From Prostheceraeus crozeri (Eukaryota; Platyhelminthes; Polycladida; Euryleptidae): a stretch of 64,000 bases of DNA. The stretch is taken from assembly GCA_907163375.1 (NCBI GenBank), contig CAJQUW010009045.1, positions 372,001 through 436,000 on the forward strand, written 5' to 3'. Made by a program: the position numbers and the translations under genes. Numbering within the stretch: the stretch's first letter is position 1; each line of letters begins with the position of its first letter. Under the pieces are notes generated by a model. It was given only the letters and a program-made list of their open reading frames with translations, searched no databases and was not told the DNA's origin. Shown piece by piece: positions 27,580-39,376 of the stretch.

Positions 27580-29064
27580 TCATCGTCTATTTCGAATATC
27601 ATTGAAATCGATCGCTACTCCTCCTTCCAAAAGCCACTGAGAGCTACGGCAATTGTTATTAAGTTTATTAGAATCTTGAGGAAAGAAATATCAGATGCTA
27701 CGATTACTTCTACAGATTTAGACAAGGCAGAGTCCATGTGGATCAAAGAAATGCAAAACGAGGAGTATAAATCGGAACTTCTTCATCTCCAAAGCAATGG
27801 ACCAAGTAGTAAGCTGTGCAAGAGTCTTTGTCTTTTTGTTGATAGCGTGGGAATCATTCGCTCGAAAGGTCGTTCTCCATCGGTACTTCCTGAGGAAACA
27901 AATAGTCCTGTGCTTATGCCTAAGGATTCGAAGTTTATCGATTTATTCGTTATGGATGCTCATCGAGATGTTTGTCATGGTGGTGTCGTGGCGACGTTAG
28001 CTAAATTGAGAGAAAGATATTGGATTATCAAAGGAAGACAACACGTCAAGAAGTTCGTTCGCCGGTGCCATTGGTGTCAACGAGTTCAAGGGTTTCATTA
28101 TGTCCAAAAGGCTGTTCCTGATATTCCGAAATTTCGATTAAGTCAGATACGTGCTTTTTCTTCCGTCGGAATTGATTACTGCGGACCCTTGTATTCGCGC
28201 AGTAATGGGGAGAGTACGGTCAGAAAATGTTACATTTGCCTTTTCGTGTGCGCATCCACAAGAGCCATGCATCTGGAACTGGTTCCGGATTTAACTGCCT
28301 TAGCCTTTTGCAGGGCACTCAAAAGATTTGTTGGACGACGGGGAATTCCGCATATTGTATCCGATAACGCTAAAAATTTTAAAGCGGCTTTCAATATCTT
28401 GAAAGCTGTGTCTGAAGATGATGCTGTGTCAAGGTACACAAGTTCTAAGCGGATTGTATGGAATTTTATCGTAGATAAGGCAGCCTGGATGGGCGGGTTT
28501 TATGAGAGAATAGTCAAAGAGGTGAAAGTTGCTCTTAAGAAAACAGTCCGCAAATCACTTTTAACATACGAAGAATTGGAAACGACTGTCATTGAGATTG
28601 AGGGTGTGCTCAATTCCAGGCCGCTACTGTATGTTGGGGAGGAAAATGAAGGCATGATACTCTCTCCCAGTCATTTCATTATTCTCCAACGTCATACACA
28701 TCTTCCGGATTCTCCGTATACCGAACCAGTTCAGTTGAATATTCACGATAAGATTCGCTATCAGAGAAACTTATTAAATTGTTTCTGGGATATATGGCTG
28801 AAAATGTACGTTACATCATTACGGGAAAAGGGTTGGCGTAGTCATCGAGGATCGTCTGATGAGCCCGAAGTGAATGATGTTGTAATGCTGATGGATGAAA
28901 AAATACCCAGACTAAATTATAAAATTGGTACTATTCTTGAAGTTTGTAGAGGGCGCGATAATTGTATTCGATCTGCTGTAGTGATTGTGAGGAGTGGTAA
29001 TAGGTGCGTGCGTTTGCGTAGGCCCATTCGCCTATTGGTGCCCATAGAAAAAGGTTCTGATTAA
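27580..29064 (+). CDS. pol: BEL/Pao integrase
   Basis: An H-H-C-C zinc domain (DAHRDVCHGGVVATLAKL, then CHWCQR), the DDE core (GIDYCGPLYSR with the first Asp, HIVSDNAKNFKAAF with the second, GFYERIVKEVKVALKK with the Glu region), and a C-terminal DUF5641-type domain (EPEVNDVVMLMDEKIPRLNY, KIGTILEVCRG). The integrase inserts the cDNA and makes 4-6 bp duplications; 5 bp is seen here. Immediate codons upstream lack a clear ATG, as expected for the end of a polyprotein. Confidence 0.92.
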   Translation, partial: SSSISNIIEIDRYSSFQKPLRATAIVIKFIRILRKEISDATITSTDLDKAESMWIKEMQNEEYKSELLHLQSNGPSSKLCKSLCLFVDSVGIIRSKGRSPSVLPEETNSPVLMPKDSKFIDLFVMDAHRDVCHGGVVATLAKLRERYWIIKGRQHVKKFVRRCHWCQRVQGFHYVQKAVPDIPKFRLSQIRAFSSVGIDYCGPLYSRSNGESTVRKCYICLFVCASTRAMHLELVPDLTALAFCRALKRFVGRRGIPHIVSDNAKNFKAAFNILKAVSEDDAVSRYTSSKRIVWNFIVDKAAWMGGFYERIVKEVKVALKKTVRKSLLTYEELETTVIEIEGVLNSRPLLYVGEENEGMILSPSHFIILQRHTHLPDSPYTEPVQLNIHDKIRYQRNLLNCFWDIWLKMYVTSLREKGWRSHRGSSDEPEVNDVVMLMDEKIPRLNYKIGTILEVCRGRDNCIRSAVVIVRSGNRCVRLRRPIRLLVPIEKGSD

Positions 29065-29393
29065 TTCAAAATGCATGGTTCAATCCCCTCTCAAATCTAA
29101 CCTATTTCTTACGATTTGTACATTCGTTTTGTACTTATGTTCTGTTATTATGCCCGACACAGTTGCTTTTTGAACGGGTACCGTATCATATTTCTACATG
29201 TCTCAAATCGTATTTCTATTTTTTGCGTAGATCGTGCTCTGAAGAAAGACTGAATGCCTCTTTTATTCATGCAATGCATGAAAAGTGATCTTCATGCGTC
29301 TATGATTGGAGTGATAATTTATTATCTATTCTCTCTGCGAGTTATTCGTTATTTTTGTATTTTTTATGCCTGCTCCCATAAAAAATAGGGGAG

Positions 29394-29601
29394 TGTCGCG
29401 AACTTCTATTGTTAAATGTTCGTACGTATTGTCAATCTGCTTTGTCCAACTATTCTTGTTGAATGCTCCTATTATCAATTTGATATTGATGTCCGAGATC
29501 TGGATCAGTGTTCAACAGCTTTGTTTGTTCAATGTTCTCTCTCACACAATATACTGACGCCGAACAGAGCACTCGTTTTCTCTTACATCGAATCCGCAAC
29601 A
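29394..29601 (+). repeat. BEL/Pao right LTR
   Basis: Identical to the left LTR by eye apart from one fewer T in a T run. Confidence 0.95.
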
Positions 29602-30102
29602 GGGCCCCTTCACGATCTCAAAAGGGCCCCTAAAATGCTTCATAATCCGAATTATTTGTTCCTTGTTAGAACTTTTTTCACTACTTAGTTTTCTAAAAAA
29701 AGCCGGAATTCCGTAAATCAGACCTGTAAATGTTATTTCTAAAACCAATTATAGAATTGTTAATATTCCTACATCTGCCCTAATGATAATGACGTTTAGT
29801 CGTTGAAATACATTAGCTTGAAAAAATGGCTCCAAATAATGACAATGTCATGTTTATGGTATCATGCGGGAGGTTGTTCACTTTCTTCAGTTTTGAGACA
29901 AAACACATTGCTTAGTGATAAAGTAAAATGATTTAAGCCAAGCTGCTGATTATAATTTATCATGATTTATAAATTTTCGCCGGTATAACGGTCTGTTCAC
30001 ATATCAAAGAATCTAGGACACAAATTTCAAATATTATCAAAATATGAAGATATCAAAATTATCAAAGATTCAATGGCACTAAAGTATGCACGCATCAAGA
30101 TA

Positions 30103-30716
30103 TCAGAATATCAACGATTGGTAGGCTCTGCACTCATCGTTGTTGTTCAGGGCAGGTTTCATGGATTTTATTAACATAGCTTCCCTGAACCTCAGATTGA
30201 TGGCATTGATATCGGAAGCCAAAATTTTTACTGAAAATGGGAAGACTGAATGGGGAGAGCATGTTTCTTTATGTTTGAATACGCTAGAGCTCTTCTGAGT
30301 ATTGTGTTCTTTGACTCTCACATGGAGTGGGCGTACTGCGCTACCGATGTAAATTTTTCTCTGCATATGTCACACTTTGGTTCATGAACTATCATTGTTT
30401 TGTGGTACAAGTTGTTGGATATGGTACAGTTGTTAAGGTCACACTTTGGAATATCAGTCGCATTCTTTGAAGACGAGGTGTAAGAACGGTGGGCAATTCT
30501 AATTGGAAGATCCAAGTTACGAAAAACTCTCAGGAATTTTTTGTCGAAAGAATGCGAAATGTATGGTATTTGAAAGTAATAGAAAGAATCAGTTTCAGTT
30601 CTAAAAGGAGGAAGTTTATCTTGGTTGAATAGTTGTTTGCAAAAATTCTTAGGGTAGTCATTGATGATCAACATTTCTTCAAAATTCTTCCTCCGACGAA
30701 AATATATAAAAATCAT
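30103..30716 (-). pseudogene. Penelope C-terminus (end of RT, GIY-YIG endonuclease), decayed
   Basis: The first frame (30318-30716) carries the post-RT connector: KLPPFRTETDSFYYFQIPYI, then KCDLNNCTISNNLYHKTMIV and CDICREKF, the Cys pair that precedes the endonuclease. The second frame (30103-30366) has KIYIGSAVRPLHVRVKEH and LRFREAMLIKSMKPALNNND, the YIG motif, the R-x-x-x-H helix and the catalytic Glu helix. A frameshift near 30366-30318 separates the parts and the RT is missing. Confidence 0.75.
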
Positions 30717-30797
30717 AATAAATTATAATCAGCAGCTTGGCTTAATTCATTTTACTTTTTCATTTTAATTATGTTGCTGAAGAATAATTACATTTCA

Positions 30798-31339
30798 CAC
30801 ATTGCTTAGTCCTCGGGTCTATTTTTGCCAAAAAAATCAGATAGTTAAAAACAGTTCAAATGCAGAGTCCCGACGTTTCGAGTGTCACACACTTCCTCTG
30901 GGGCATAGCCGGACAGCACAGCGTTGCACTAGGAAAAACTTTGCACGATCGAACACTCATTTAACCAATTCATTCTTGCGATTAATTTTCGGAGCAAATC
31001 TGTGAATAAGATTGGCCTCAGACACACGAGTGCTCAGCGGATTATTCTTTTGATCAATAATATCGATAAGTGTCAATGCTCGTATTGGCATGATCATGAT
31101 GAAACAACCGAATGTGGTCGGACAAGGCGCTTTTGCTCTCTTTTTCGTAAGAATAAACTAGTTAGATGAGTGCTAGACAGCACAATGTTTTCTATTTAAT
31201 GCAACGCTTTGCTGGCCGGCTATGCCCCAGAGGAAGAGTGTGACACTCGAAATGTCGGGACTGTACTAGAATTTTTTAAATTTCTGATTTTTTCGGGCAA
31301 AAATAAAGCCAAAAAGTGAGCAATGTGTTTTGTCTCAAA
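30798..31339. repeat. inverted pair with hammerhead-like CGAAACGTC motif
   Basis: Arms 30798-30936 and 31198-31339 are roughly 80% complementary. Read toward each other, both contain CAGAGGAAG, an AGTGT/ACACT stem, CGAAA(C/T)GTC and GGGAC. The parts after the stem match a hammerhead 3' core (GAAA, tiny stem III, UC cleavage site, stem I), and CAGAGGA is one base from CUGANGA. Confidence 0.55.
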
Positions 31340-31362
31340 ACCGAGGAATGACAATGTCATTG

Positions 31363-31771
31363 CTTATATTTCATACTTAAAGTTATGAATTCAAAAATAC
31401 CATTTTGCCTGAATAGTAAAAACCTACATTTCATGACAAATTATTTTGTATATGGCTCTTACACAATACAAAAGTTATCTTGGCAAACATAGTGCAGTCT
31501 TGTCACATTATATATTCGCAAGTGATAGGTCCCTAGTTGCACCAGGGACAAAATTCAACCAATATATTTGATTGTGTTGGTAATTGATTCTATACCTGAG
31601 AAAGATGGAAGATGTTTATTCCCTGTTCAAATATTGGTCCAATCTGGTCCTAGGTAACAGGAACATGAAGATTATTTGTATATAATTATATCAATTATTT
31701 CTGAGTCAATCAATGAAAATGAAGCTTTCAAAGAAAAGGCATTCCAACTCCAATTAAGGGACAGGACTTAC
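31363..31771. other. gene-free stretch
   Basis: AT-rich sequence with no supported feature. Confidence 0.5.
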
Positions 31772-31896
31772 TGGTTAATCGGAGGTGCTTCAAGAGGATT
31801 TTCCTCTCCTTCCTCATATGCTAATTCTACGTTAACAACACCCTTCTCCGGTGCATCCATGTCTACCGTAATTTCATAGAATTTCAGATCGATTGA
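31772..31896 (-). CDS. candidate internal exon, unknown gene
   Basis: An open segment reads SIDLKFYEITVDMDAPEKGV, then VNVELAYEEGEENPLEAPPI. It has a natural acidic protein look and no repeats. It is bounded by an AG (ACTCAAAG) upstream and a consensus donor GTAAGTCC right after P-I-N-Q/P. No matching exons were found nearby and I do not recognise the family. It could be a host exon or chance. Confidence 0.3.
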
Positions 31897-32619
31897 CTTT
31901 GAGTGTCAGCGAAAATAATTGCACACAGATATAGATAATATTATTTCACATAATCCTTCTTTTATTTAGCGCATTTTCATTGGCAAAAAAAGGAGAAAAT
32001 TTCGAAATGTCTGGAATGCATTGCTTATTTTTGTATTCCAGTTTGGATGCATAGTGTGATGCATGGTTGGATGCTGGTTGGATGTATGTTTTGCAACAGA
32101 TAGCTGTTGACAGCTGCTTCCAACACATAACAACTATGGTAGTTTTATCGCTAGAGTCTCCACGAAACAAAAAAATTTACTTTGCTCAATATATGAGCTT
32201 TGTAAATTTAGCAAATGGCTGATTTTCCCAGTAAGATAAATGCATCTGTCATTTGTAGACGTCTAAATGCTAATAAATATTAGCCGTCTGAATTATTTTG
32301 TGTCTGAGTAAACAAAATCACTGTGTGAAATTAATGTATAGATGTTTGTAGTCATAGAGTAAGTATATCGTAAGTTCTCATGTCCATTTTGCTCCGTGGT
32401 GACACAGTTCAAGTACATCTTGTGGATGTGGATTAACCAAACCTACTCAATGTGTGAATTTGTGATTCAATTAAAATACAACATATGTAGTTTTGTACAT
32501 AGAGTAAGCACAGTAGGTAATATATATTATACATTAGTAGCATGTTGAGTATATTAAGTACGTACTGCACCACTCACTCCATGGTTTTGTGCACATCAGA
32601 ACGATACTGTGGCTTATTG

Positions 32620-32691
32620 GCATGCTCATAGACATCGGATAACATAATTTGGTGTCCGATATATTTTATTATCCGATGTCTATGGGCATGC
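32620..32691. repeat. near-perfect hairpin
   Basis: GCATGCTCATAGACATCGGA and its complement TCCGATGTCTATGGGCATGC face each other across about 20 bp. It could be a small MITE end pair or a structured terminator; no flanking duplication is clear. Confidence 0.75.
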
Positions 32692-32919
32692 ATATCAATA
32701 AACTTGACTCTGATCCGCTCTGATTATTTGCATTTTGTCAGTATTTGAGCATGATGATTGACTCTTTCAGTATCACGAGTTTGAGAATGACAAGCTAAAA
32801 TTTTTGTCTGTGAAGAATCTTGCTTTTGCTTTGCGAGAACAATTGTTTGAAAGCAGAGCGAAGTATATCTGTGATTTGTTCAAACGAAAGAAATGAAGTG
32901 TCGAGAAGTATATGGGGCC

Positions 32920-33170
32920 TGTATTTTCCACAACGCGCGTGTGCTCCTCGCGCCAAACTTGGACCTTTCGCGATGGTTTTCGAATTCTTTCCAGACTTGT
33001 CGGTGCATCCTCTACGATAGATTTGACAAGCCGAGTTAAGGAAATTCTTCCTTAAAATGGCGCGTTTTAAGTCGCCTTTTATGGCGGCCATGTTGCTGCG
33101 GCTGTTGTCAGACGCGAGGACAACATCATCAGAGGAGTGCTGCACAAGGAGGTTCAAGACAAGATAAGTA
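32920..33170 (+). promoter_or_regulatory. CpG-rich patch with promoter-like look
   Basis: In an AT-rich region this segment is dense in CpG (CGCGCGTG, CTCGCGCC, TTCGCGATGG, AAAATGGCGCG). It has GGCGGCCATGTTG, a YY1-type site often found at start sites without TATA. A 37-codon frame from ATG 33057 ends at a TAA beside GATAAGTATG. This may be a host promoter and first exon; I cannot link it to any gene. Confidence 0.3.
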
Positions 33171-34185
33171 TGATAGCATTAAACCATAGAGTAGGAATAT
33201 TAGGTAGAGTGGTTACTCCTCATTTATTAATCCCCATTGTGTATACACTTTCGATTTTGTTAAGTGGACTCGTGGGGGATGCAGGTGGTATTGTCACTAA
33301 ATGCTAGATTTAGACAGTTTTGCAGTTTTGTAGAAATTAAAACGGAATTGAGTGATCATGATAGCAATGCAGAAGGAAATGATATTATTTTACAGATCCT
33401 CTGTGTCATGAAAACCTTGGAGAAGTAATGTTTGTAAAATTAGCAACTCGTTGACCTGCCATTGCTTTCATGCTCAACATCAAGAGAATCTTCTTAAACG
33501 AGATCATATCACAGGCAACCTGCCACTGGTAGAGCAAAATCACATAATCAAGGACAATTACTTAAATCAACTTTGAAAGATGTAAATGGGTCCACATCAC
33601 TATTCAGATTCAAGAGATGAAACATAAATTTAGTAAATCATAGAATCATGCCGGTGAAAATTGAATCAAAAACTTGAAATCTTACCCAAGAAATCATGAA
33701 TAATATTGCAACTTTTTCATGAAAACTTCCATTATAATGCGGCTCGTGAAATTCCCCTGCAAATTTGCTTGATTTCCGCTTAGTTAGGATGCTTATTAGC
33801 AAATATTCATTCCTTTTGATATCCAACTTTCTCATGCTACTTATAAAGGGGCGTCATAAAACTGCTCAAATAATTTTTTGGACAACGTGAACGTTACCTC
33901 AGCAAAAAACTGAATCTTTTTATGCAAAATTTTTCACTATACAGACACATCTTGAGTCGACACCATCGAGTAGGGATATAATCCTACTCGATTGTAATAT
34001 TCCCACTCTATAGTCGACACTCTATCTATATATCCTTGCTCTATGTATTGAACATCTTTGGCCTATAGGATCAAAACGAAAATTAATAGATGATGCAGTT
34101 GGATACAGAAGGAAGGATGATTGGTAAGGAATAAGCTAGAGGGTCGTGGTGCCTAAGGCTGCTTTTATGCGTGAAGCTGTATTGC
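33171..34185. other. gene-free stretch
   Basis: AT-rich. Short words of the type CATAGAGTA / TACTCTATG recur in both orientations (about 32356, 32500, 33186, 34005, 34043), perhaps remnants of small foldback elements. No coding region is supported. Confidence 0.4.
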
Positions 34186-34567
34186 TGACACTTTTGATCC
34201 ATGATGAGTCAGAAAAGAATGTACAAGCAATTGAAGTGAATGGATGCCTTCAATAATCGTGCTTCGTGCACCACCAGACAATAGCAATAGCGAATGGTGA
34301 CGAAGAGAGATGCATTGATTCATCAGCTTTTCATCTTCTGAGTGTCAGTAAAAATTGTCAGCTAAAGTTGCGCCTTGTTGAACTTTATCTGCACTTTTTA
34401 CTGACAATCAGAGTAAAATATGCTGATGAGTCAATGCATCTCTCTTTTTCACAATTCACTAGATCACTATTGTCTGGTGGTGCACGAAGCACGATTATTG
34501 AAGGCATCCATTCACTTCAATTGTTTGTCCATTCTATTCTGACTCATAATGAATCGAAAAGTGTCAG
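34186..34567. repeat. foldback element with ~172 bp arms
   Basis: CTGACACTTTTGATCCATGA to about 34358 pairs with 34395-34567, which ends AATCGAAAAGTGTCAG. The shared middle includes GCACCACCAGACAATAG. The loop is only ~36 bp. No coding capacity and no clear target duplication. Probably a MITE or a palindromic duplication. Confidence 0.85.
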
Positions 34568-37441
34568 AAATCAAGTTGCAGGAGTAAACGTATGCTAAGA
34601 ATGAAATGAGAAAAGAGCCATCTACTAATTGTGATAATGCGGTTGGAGAATGGGAAACACTGTCGGTACGAGAAAATGTATGCCATCATGGGGGGAAAAT
34701 CAAAACGTAGATTTTAAGCAAAAGAATTTTCCAATTTACCACTCATTCAATATCTGTGATGGTCGAAGAACGAAGACTAATGACGAAGAGGATGATGCAT
34801 CATTGAAAATAGATGAAGCTCATGTGTAAAAAAATCTACTCAACGAAATTACTACTTAGCAACAAAAATTGACGTATTTGAAAAACTGAAAAAGGGCCGA
34901 TCAGATATATTCAGCTCACAAACGTTTCAACAAATGAAAATGCAGCTAGTTGAAAAGTATGTATGCCATCGCTTTCTTGCTGGCAATATGTAGATAACCA
35001 GTTGCTACCTACCGTGTTTATATTTTCACACATAATCTAATGTCTGAATAAGGAAAAAATATTAATTTTAAACAAATTCTCTAGAAATTCAAGATTCTCT
35101 GGATGCAAGTTTTTGAAAGTTGATGGACGATAATACCAGTTAGTATTTACGAAACTGCAAGTTGGCATATTGAACAGCTGTGTGAAAAGTCTTGATTGAT
35201 AAATTTTTCTTCAGTGAATCAGCAGCTTGCAGTTTTACTGATATATGCGAAACATGAAATTTAAATGAAAGATCATTGAGTTGAAAAATTCTGTTACTTT
35301 ACATCATTTTTTACTTACACCTGAAACTGACTCAGACTTAGAGATATTGATACTTTGCCAATTAACCTATGATGGGATAATTCGATTAGTTCGATCAAAG
35401 ATATGCGCAGATGCACGTACGCAGGCCTATGATCATGTGCAAGATCAAGCTGTTGTAAAATTAAACGTCCAGTTACACTATTCGACAAGAACGCGATGTT
35501 AGAGAATTTTCTTTGCTTCCTCTATGTCGTGGAAAGTAGCAGTAGATGTGCCCTCTCCGAAGATACACTTGCCTATTTTCATGATGCTTTTGAATCATTC
35601 GGATGCAGTTAGTGTTGGTTCTTTAAGTGATTTTTGTTTTTCACTTCGATGGATGCCAGTCTTTTACATTGAGATTGCATCAACTTGGCAACTGCGCTTG
35701 TCAATAATAGGACGAGCAATTCGAGACAAATAATCAAATCAAAATTTATAAGCCGCCTCTAGGGGTTAATATAGATAATGCAAATTCATCATACATTATG
35801 TATAGGGCACTTGCTCTATGGTACATTTGCTAAACACATTATGCTCTGCTCGATGCAAGTATATCTGCGAACTAATATGAGACATGAAAATTCAAACGAA
35901 ATTTTCAGCGCTTGAGTTTGGCTGATACCATCAAGTTGAATTTAAGTTGCTGAAATAGGCGAAGTTCATAATTGCCCTTTGTGATTATCTCTGTTGACAT
36001 TTTCATTCAAGGTAGGCCCACACTAGTCTCCAGCGCGCGCTTAATTCCCAAGTGCGATCACAGCTATTTTCGCGCGCAAAATTATTGTGATCAAAGCGCG
36101 TATTTTGTCGCAATTCGAAATGAGCTCTCACATTCCAGTTCAGTTATCACATTAGTAAACGAACTCGTGCAAATGAGCGCGCAGTGCCACTCAACTTACT
36201 TATTGCGCTCAATCCACGAATAGTTCGTATCTAATTCGTTGTGCATCAAGGGCTTGAAAGCGAATTGGACTGATTCTTTCACTACGATTTATAGGAGTCA
36301 TCGAAATGCAGGTTGTTTATCTAAAAATGTCATGACTATAAAAGGCGAAGATGATCACTGAGCAGTGATTGAAATTAATAGCTTTATAGAATAAATAAGA
36401 CAACATCAAATTATTCTTGACTCTTTCCTATCAACAAAATAAGCAGGTTGTTCAGTTGATGAGGGACCTCTCTGAAAATTATCGAATCTTTCTGTAAAAA
36501 TGCTATATTTCAAAAATAATCAAGATGTGTACAATTGGAATATTTAGACAATGGACATGTAGCAAAATCAATCAACAATATAGTAGTTCAACGAGGAATA
36601 GAGCACGCCATGTTAGTACAAATGAACATCAGTACAAATTTGTCAATCAAAGCAGAACACCTTCACAAAGAGACTTACATTCTGAATAAGATATCGTTTT
36701 GAAAATAAAAAATCATGAACATTTAAATGCGACACGATTGAAGATTTCTTGTCCCACATTTCCGAAAGCATCAAGCATTCTTATAATTGTACTGATAGAA
36801 AACATTGCAATCATGAATATAGTAAATGCCTTTCAATTAAATTTTCCGTCCAAGAATGAGTTTTGTACGCTTCTAGTATGTCTGAACAATCACATCACAA
36901 AAAAGCGGCAACATCTTATCCAGATCGATTAGCAAGCAGCATACTTTGATTCCATTATGCCATTTGATCTCTGAAATATTAAGGTTCATAGTTATAAGAT
37001 TTGCTATGAACGGAAGGTGACAAGAAGCACATGTGAAATTATACTTTGGAATTAACAGACAATTACAATAACAATATAAGACATAGATTACAAGACGCAT
37101 GCAATGATATGAAATTTCACCATTATTGCCAATGATACATGCTTGACGGTGCTCTACTTCATAAGCTTGTTCATGCATGTAATCTATGGGCTACGGCTTA
37201 ATGTACATATTCCCAAACCTTAAAGAACCGGCTCCGGTACCCTACAATTTGCAAGAATCAGTTCCGGTACCGATTCTTTAAAGGAACGAAGTAATGTACA
37301 AGATTTCGTGGCGAATTAGCATAAGGCTGACATGCCCACTGCCCATGTTAGCCTGCACATGGAGAGAGTAATTATACGAATACATTTTCGCAGGATTTCC
37401 AGTTGAAAGGTGAATTTCGTAACTTTTATCATTTATAATAA
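34568..37441. other. long gene-free stretch
   Basis: No supported gene. At 35995-36230 a CpG-containing island (CAGCGCGCGCTTAATTCC, TTTCGCGCGCAAA, AAAGCGCGTATTTTGTCGC, GAGCGCGCAGTG) resembles the GCGC-rich body of a short non-autonomous transposon. At 37200-37290 there are repeats of the word CCGGTACC near GGTTCC. Otherwise AT-rich. Confidence 0.45.
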
Positions 37442-38617
37442 CAGGGGTCTCACTCCAAAATTTTGGATTTTTTGCCACTTTTTTTGCTAGGGTGGCGAAA
37501 AATTTTTTGTCCCCTTATTTTTCTTCTAAAATGGAGAAAACTGAATGACTTGAGTGAATAGTGCACCATGAAGTATTCACCACGATACAATCGACCTTTT
37601 TCTTTTCAGGATGCAGTCATTGTATGATACTTATACCATTTTTTCGAGTACCTATCGTCCACTGAAAACATTCGTCTTAGGTTAAGTAGTCCTTAATTTC
37701 AAGTTATTTTCCCAGTAACGTTTTAGCACTGACCTAGCTACGGAAGTCAAATGCAAGACGAGTTAAATTGTTCAACCTAAGTATAAATGCTATTTAAGTC
37801 ATTCTACATCAAAATACTCTGATCATACTTGATATTGAAAATCTGTATGCAAAATCAACAAAATATCAACGAACAAATGTAGCAATTTAAATTTGAAAAA
37901 ACAATATAAAATTTTAAACAACTTCATGTCCGAAAATATCGAAGTAATCAGTGACTGAAATGAAAGCATGCAGCAAAATTACGTGCTGAATTTTGGATTG
38001 CTACCCACTACAAAAAGATAATTCGGCCCGAAGTCGAAAACGAACTCGTTCCGAGGAACAGAATGTCCGCATGGCCGATGGTCGGTTCGACGTCGGAAAC
38101 CGAAGCCTCATTATAAAAGAGACACCCTAGGCCTCCTACCTGCTATTCTACAAGTAGGATGTCTATGGAATTACATGAAAACGTCAATTGATCAAGAATC
38201 AAGTGTTATATATTTTCCTTTTCCCTTTCTGAAGCTTGTTTGAGTAATCAATGTCATCACAATCATATCCGCACGTCCATGTCTTTAATGTCTATGCTGA
38301 AATTGATTCAATCAAAAAAGCCACTTTTATCACAATCTCTGCATAAATTCAAAAAAATGAGGTCCGAATTAGCATGTCAAGGGTCAAAAAAATTTCCCGA
38401 CCTTTTCCCGATTACCATACCTCGTTCCGACGAATCTTTTCGTAGTGGGAGAAATTTCCACTATACCATTTAAGAATTAGACCACAGAGATATCAATAAG
38501 AAAATAATTACTGCTGATACTAGTAAAAATCCCAGATTTTTTGCCATTCTCTACTTTTTTTGCTATTTTTGCCACATTCTTAAATTTTTTGCTATTTTTT
38601 GCCGAGTGAGACCCCTG
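37442..38617. mobile_element. non-autonomous hAT-like element
   Basis: Ends are CAGGGGTCTCACTC and its complement GAGTGAGACCCCTG, the CAGGG-type hAT terminus. Just inside both ends are T-rich words with TTTTTTGCCA/TTTTTTGCTA. The 1.18 kb interior has no transposase. Flanks are AT-rich (TATAATAA / TAATAAAT), so an 8 bp duplication cannot be read cleanly. Confidence 0.65.
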
Positions 38618-39376
38618 TAATAAATAAGGAGACACCAGTAATGAAAAGCAATTATAGAGCAATAATTATATAATTCATCGAATTATGAATTATGCGCCTA
38701 ATTCGTATCGCAAAGGCGCGAAATTTCTTGGCTTTATTTAGAAAACAAATCCACGAAAAGGAACTAGGCCACATGTTTGCTAGAATATATGACAGGATTA
38801 TCGCGCGCTATCAAGCGTAGAAAAATCGACAATGAGAAACTGCACTACACATGCATGTAAAATTAGGTCCTATATATCATGTACTTTAATTCATCCCACA
38901 GAACATTAAGCCTTGCAACTACTACTTAGCACATGTATCCTCCTGCGAAGATGCTTGTGTTATAAAGCCGAAAAATGTTGTATTTGCAGCTATTGAGTTA
39001 ATTAGTCACAGTGATTTACAGAACCTTGTTGCAGAACATGTGATTGGGGAAAACACCGGAAAGTTGGAAAGGATCAAATAGAGCAATGAAAGTGACTTTT
39101 GGTCACTATTAAACTTTTAACTTCAAATTATGGCTGAAGATGTTGATGAACAGCTGCTCACATTGGCGCTGAAATTTTAGCAGTTGAATCCATCAATTTT
39201 CAATAGTTACCGAGTGAACATGCTTTAACATGACTGCAATTAGCTGATTTGGCAAACGGAGATAGCTTAGAAAACACCCATCCCTCATTGCGGAAGTTGA
39301 GGCATCTCTAAAAAGGGTCCCCGTCATTACAACAGGAACTAGCTACATCAGATCCCCAATTCAATAGTGCTAGCAC
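38618..39376. other. gene-free stretch
   Basis: No supported feature. Ends in GCTAGCAC, the left target duplication of the next element. Confidence 0.5.

Larger units (their letters stand above)
23530..29601 (+). mobile_element. BEL/Pao LTR retrotransposon, 6.1 kb, young and near whole
   Basis: LTRs at 23530-23738 and 29394-29601 (209 and 208 bp) start TG and end CA and differ by a single base-length change, so insertion was recent. Both sides carry GGGCC, a 5 bp target duplication taken from the surrounding minisatellite. A primer-binding site TGGCGCCCAACGCG follows the left LTR. Order of parts is gag, protease, reverse transcriptase, RNase H, integrase, the BEL/Pao order. It looks nearly whole, lying in long overlapping reading frames, with perhaps two breaks; whether the family's own expression strategy explains the overlaps is unknown to me. 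Confidence 0.95.
29836..31362 (-). mobile_element. second Penelope-like relic with inverted pLTR-like ends
   Basis: A central coding remnant (30103-30716) has the C-terminal end of a Penelope protein. Around it are inverted sequence pairs: AAGCCAAGCTGCTGATTATA (29936) against its complement at about 30724; the pair 30798-30936 / 31198-31339; and GTTTTGAGACAAAACACATT (29888) against 31324-31350. Penelope insertions often carry inverted or tandem partial copies, so I read this as a rearranged relic. It is a different subfamily from the element at 17-20 kb, since pLTR sequences do not match. Confidence 0.65.
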
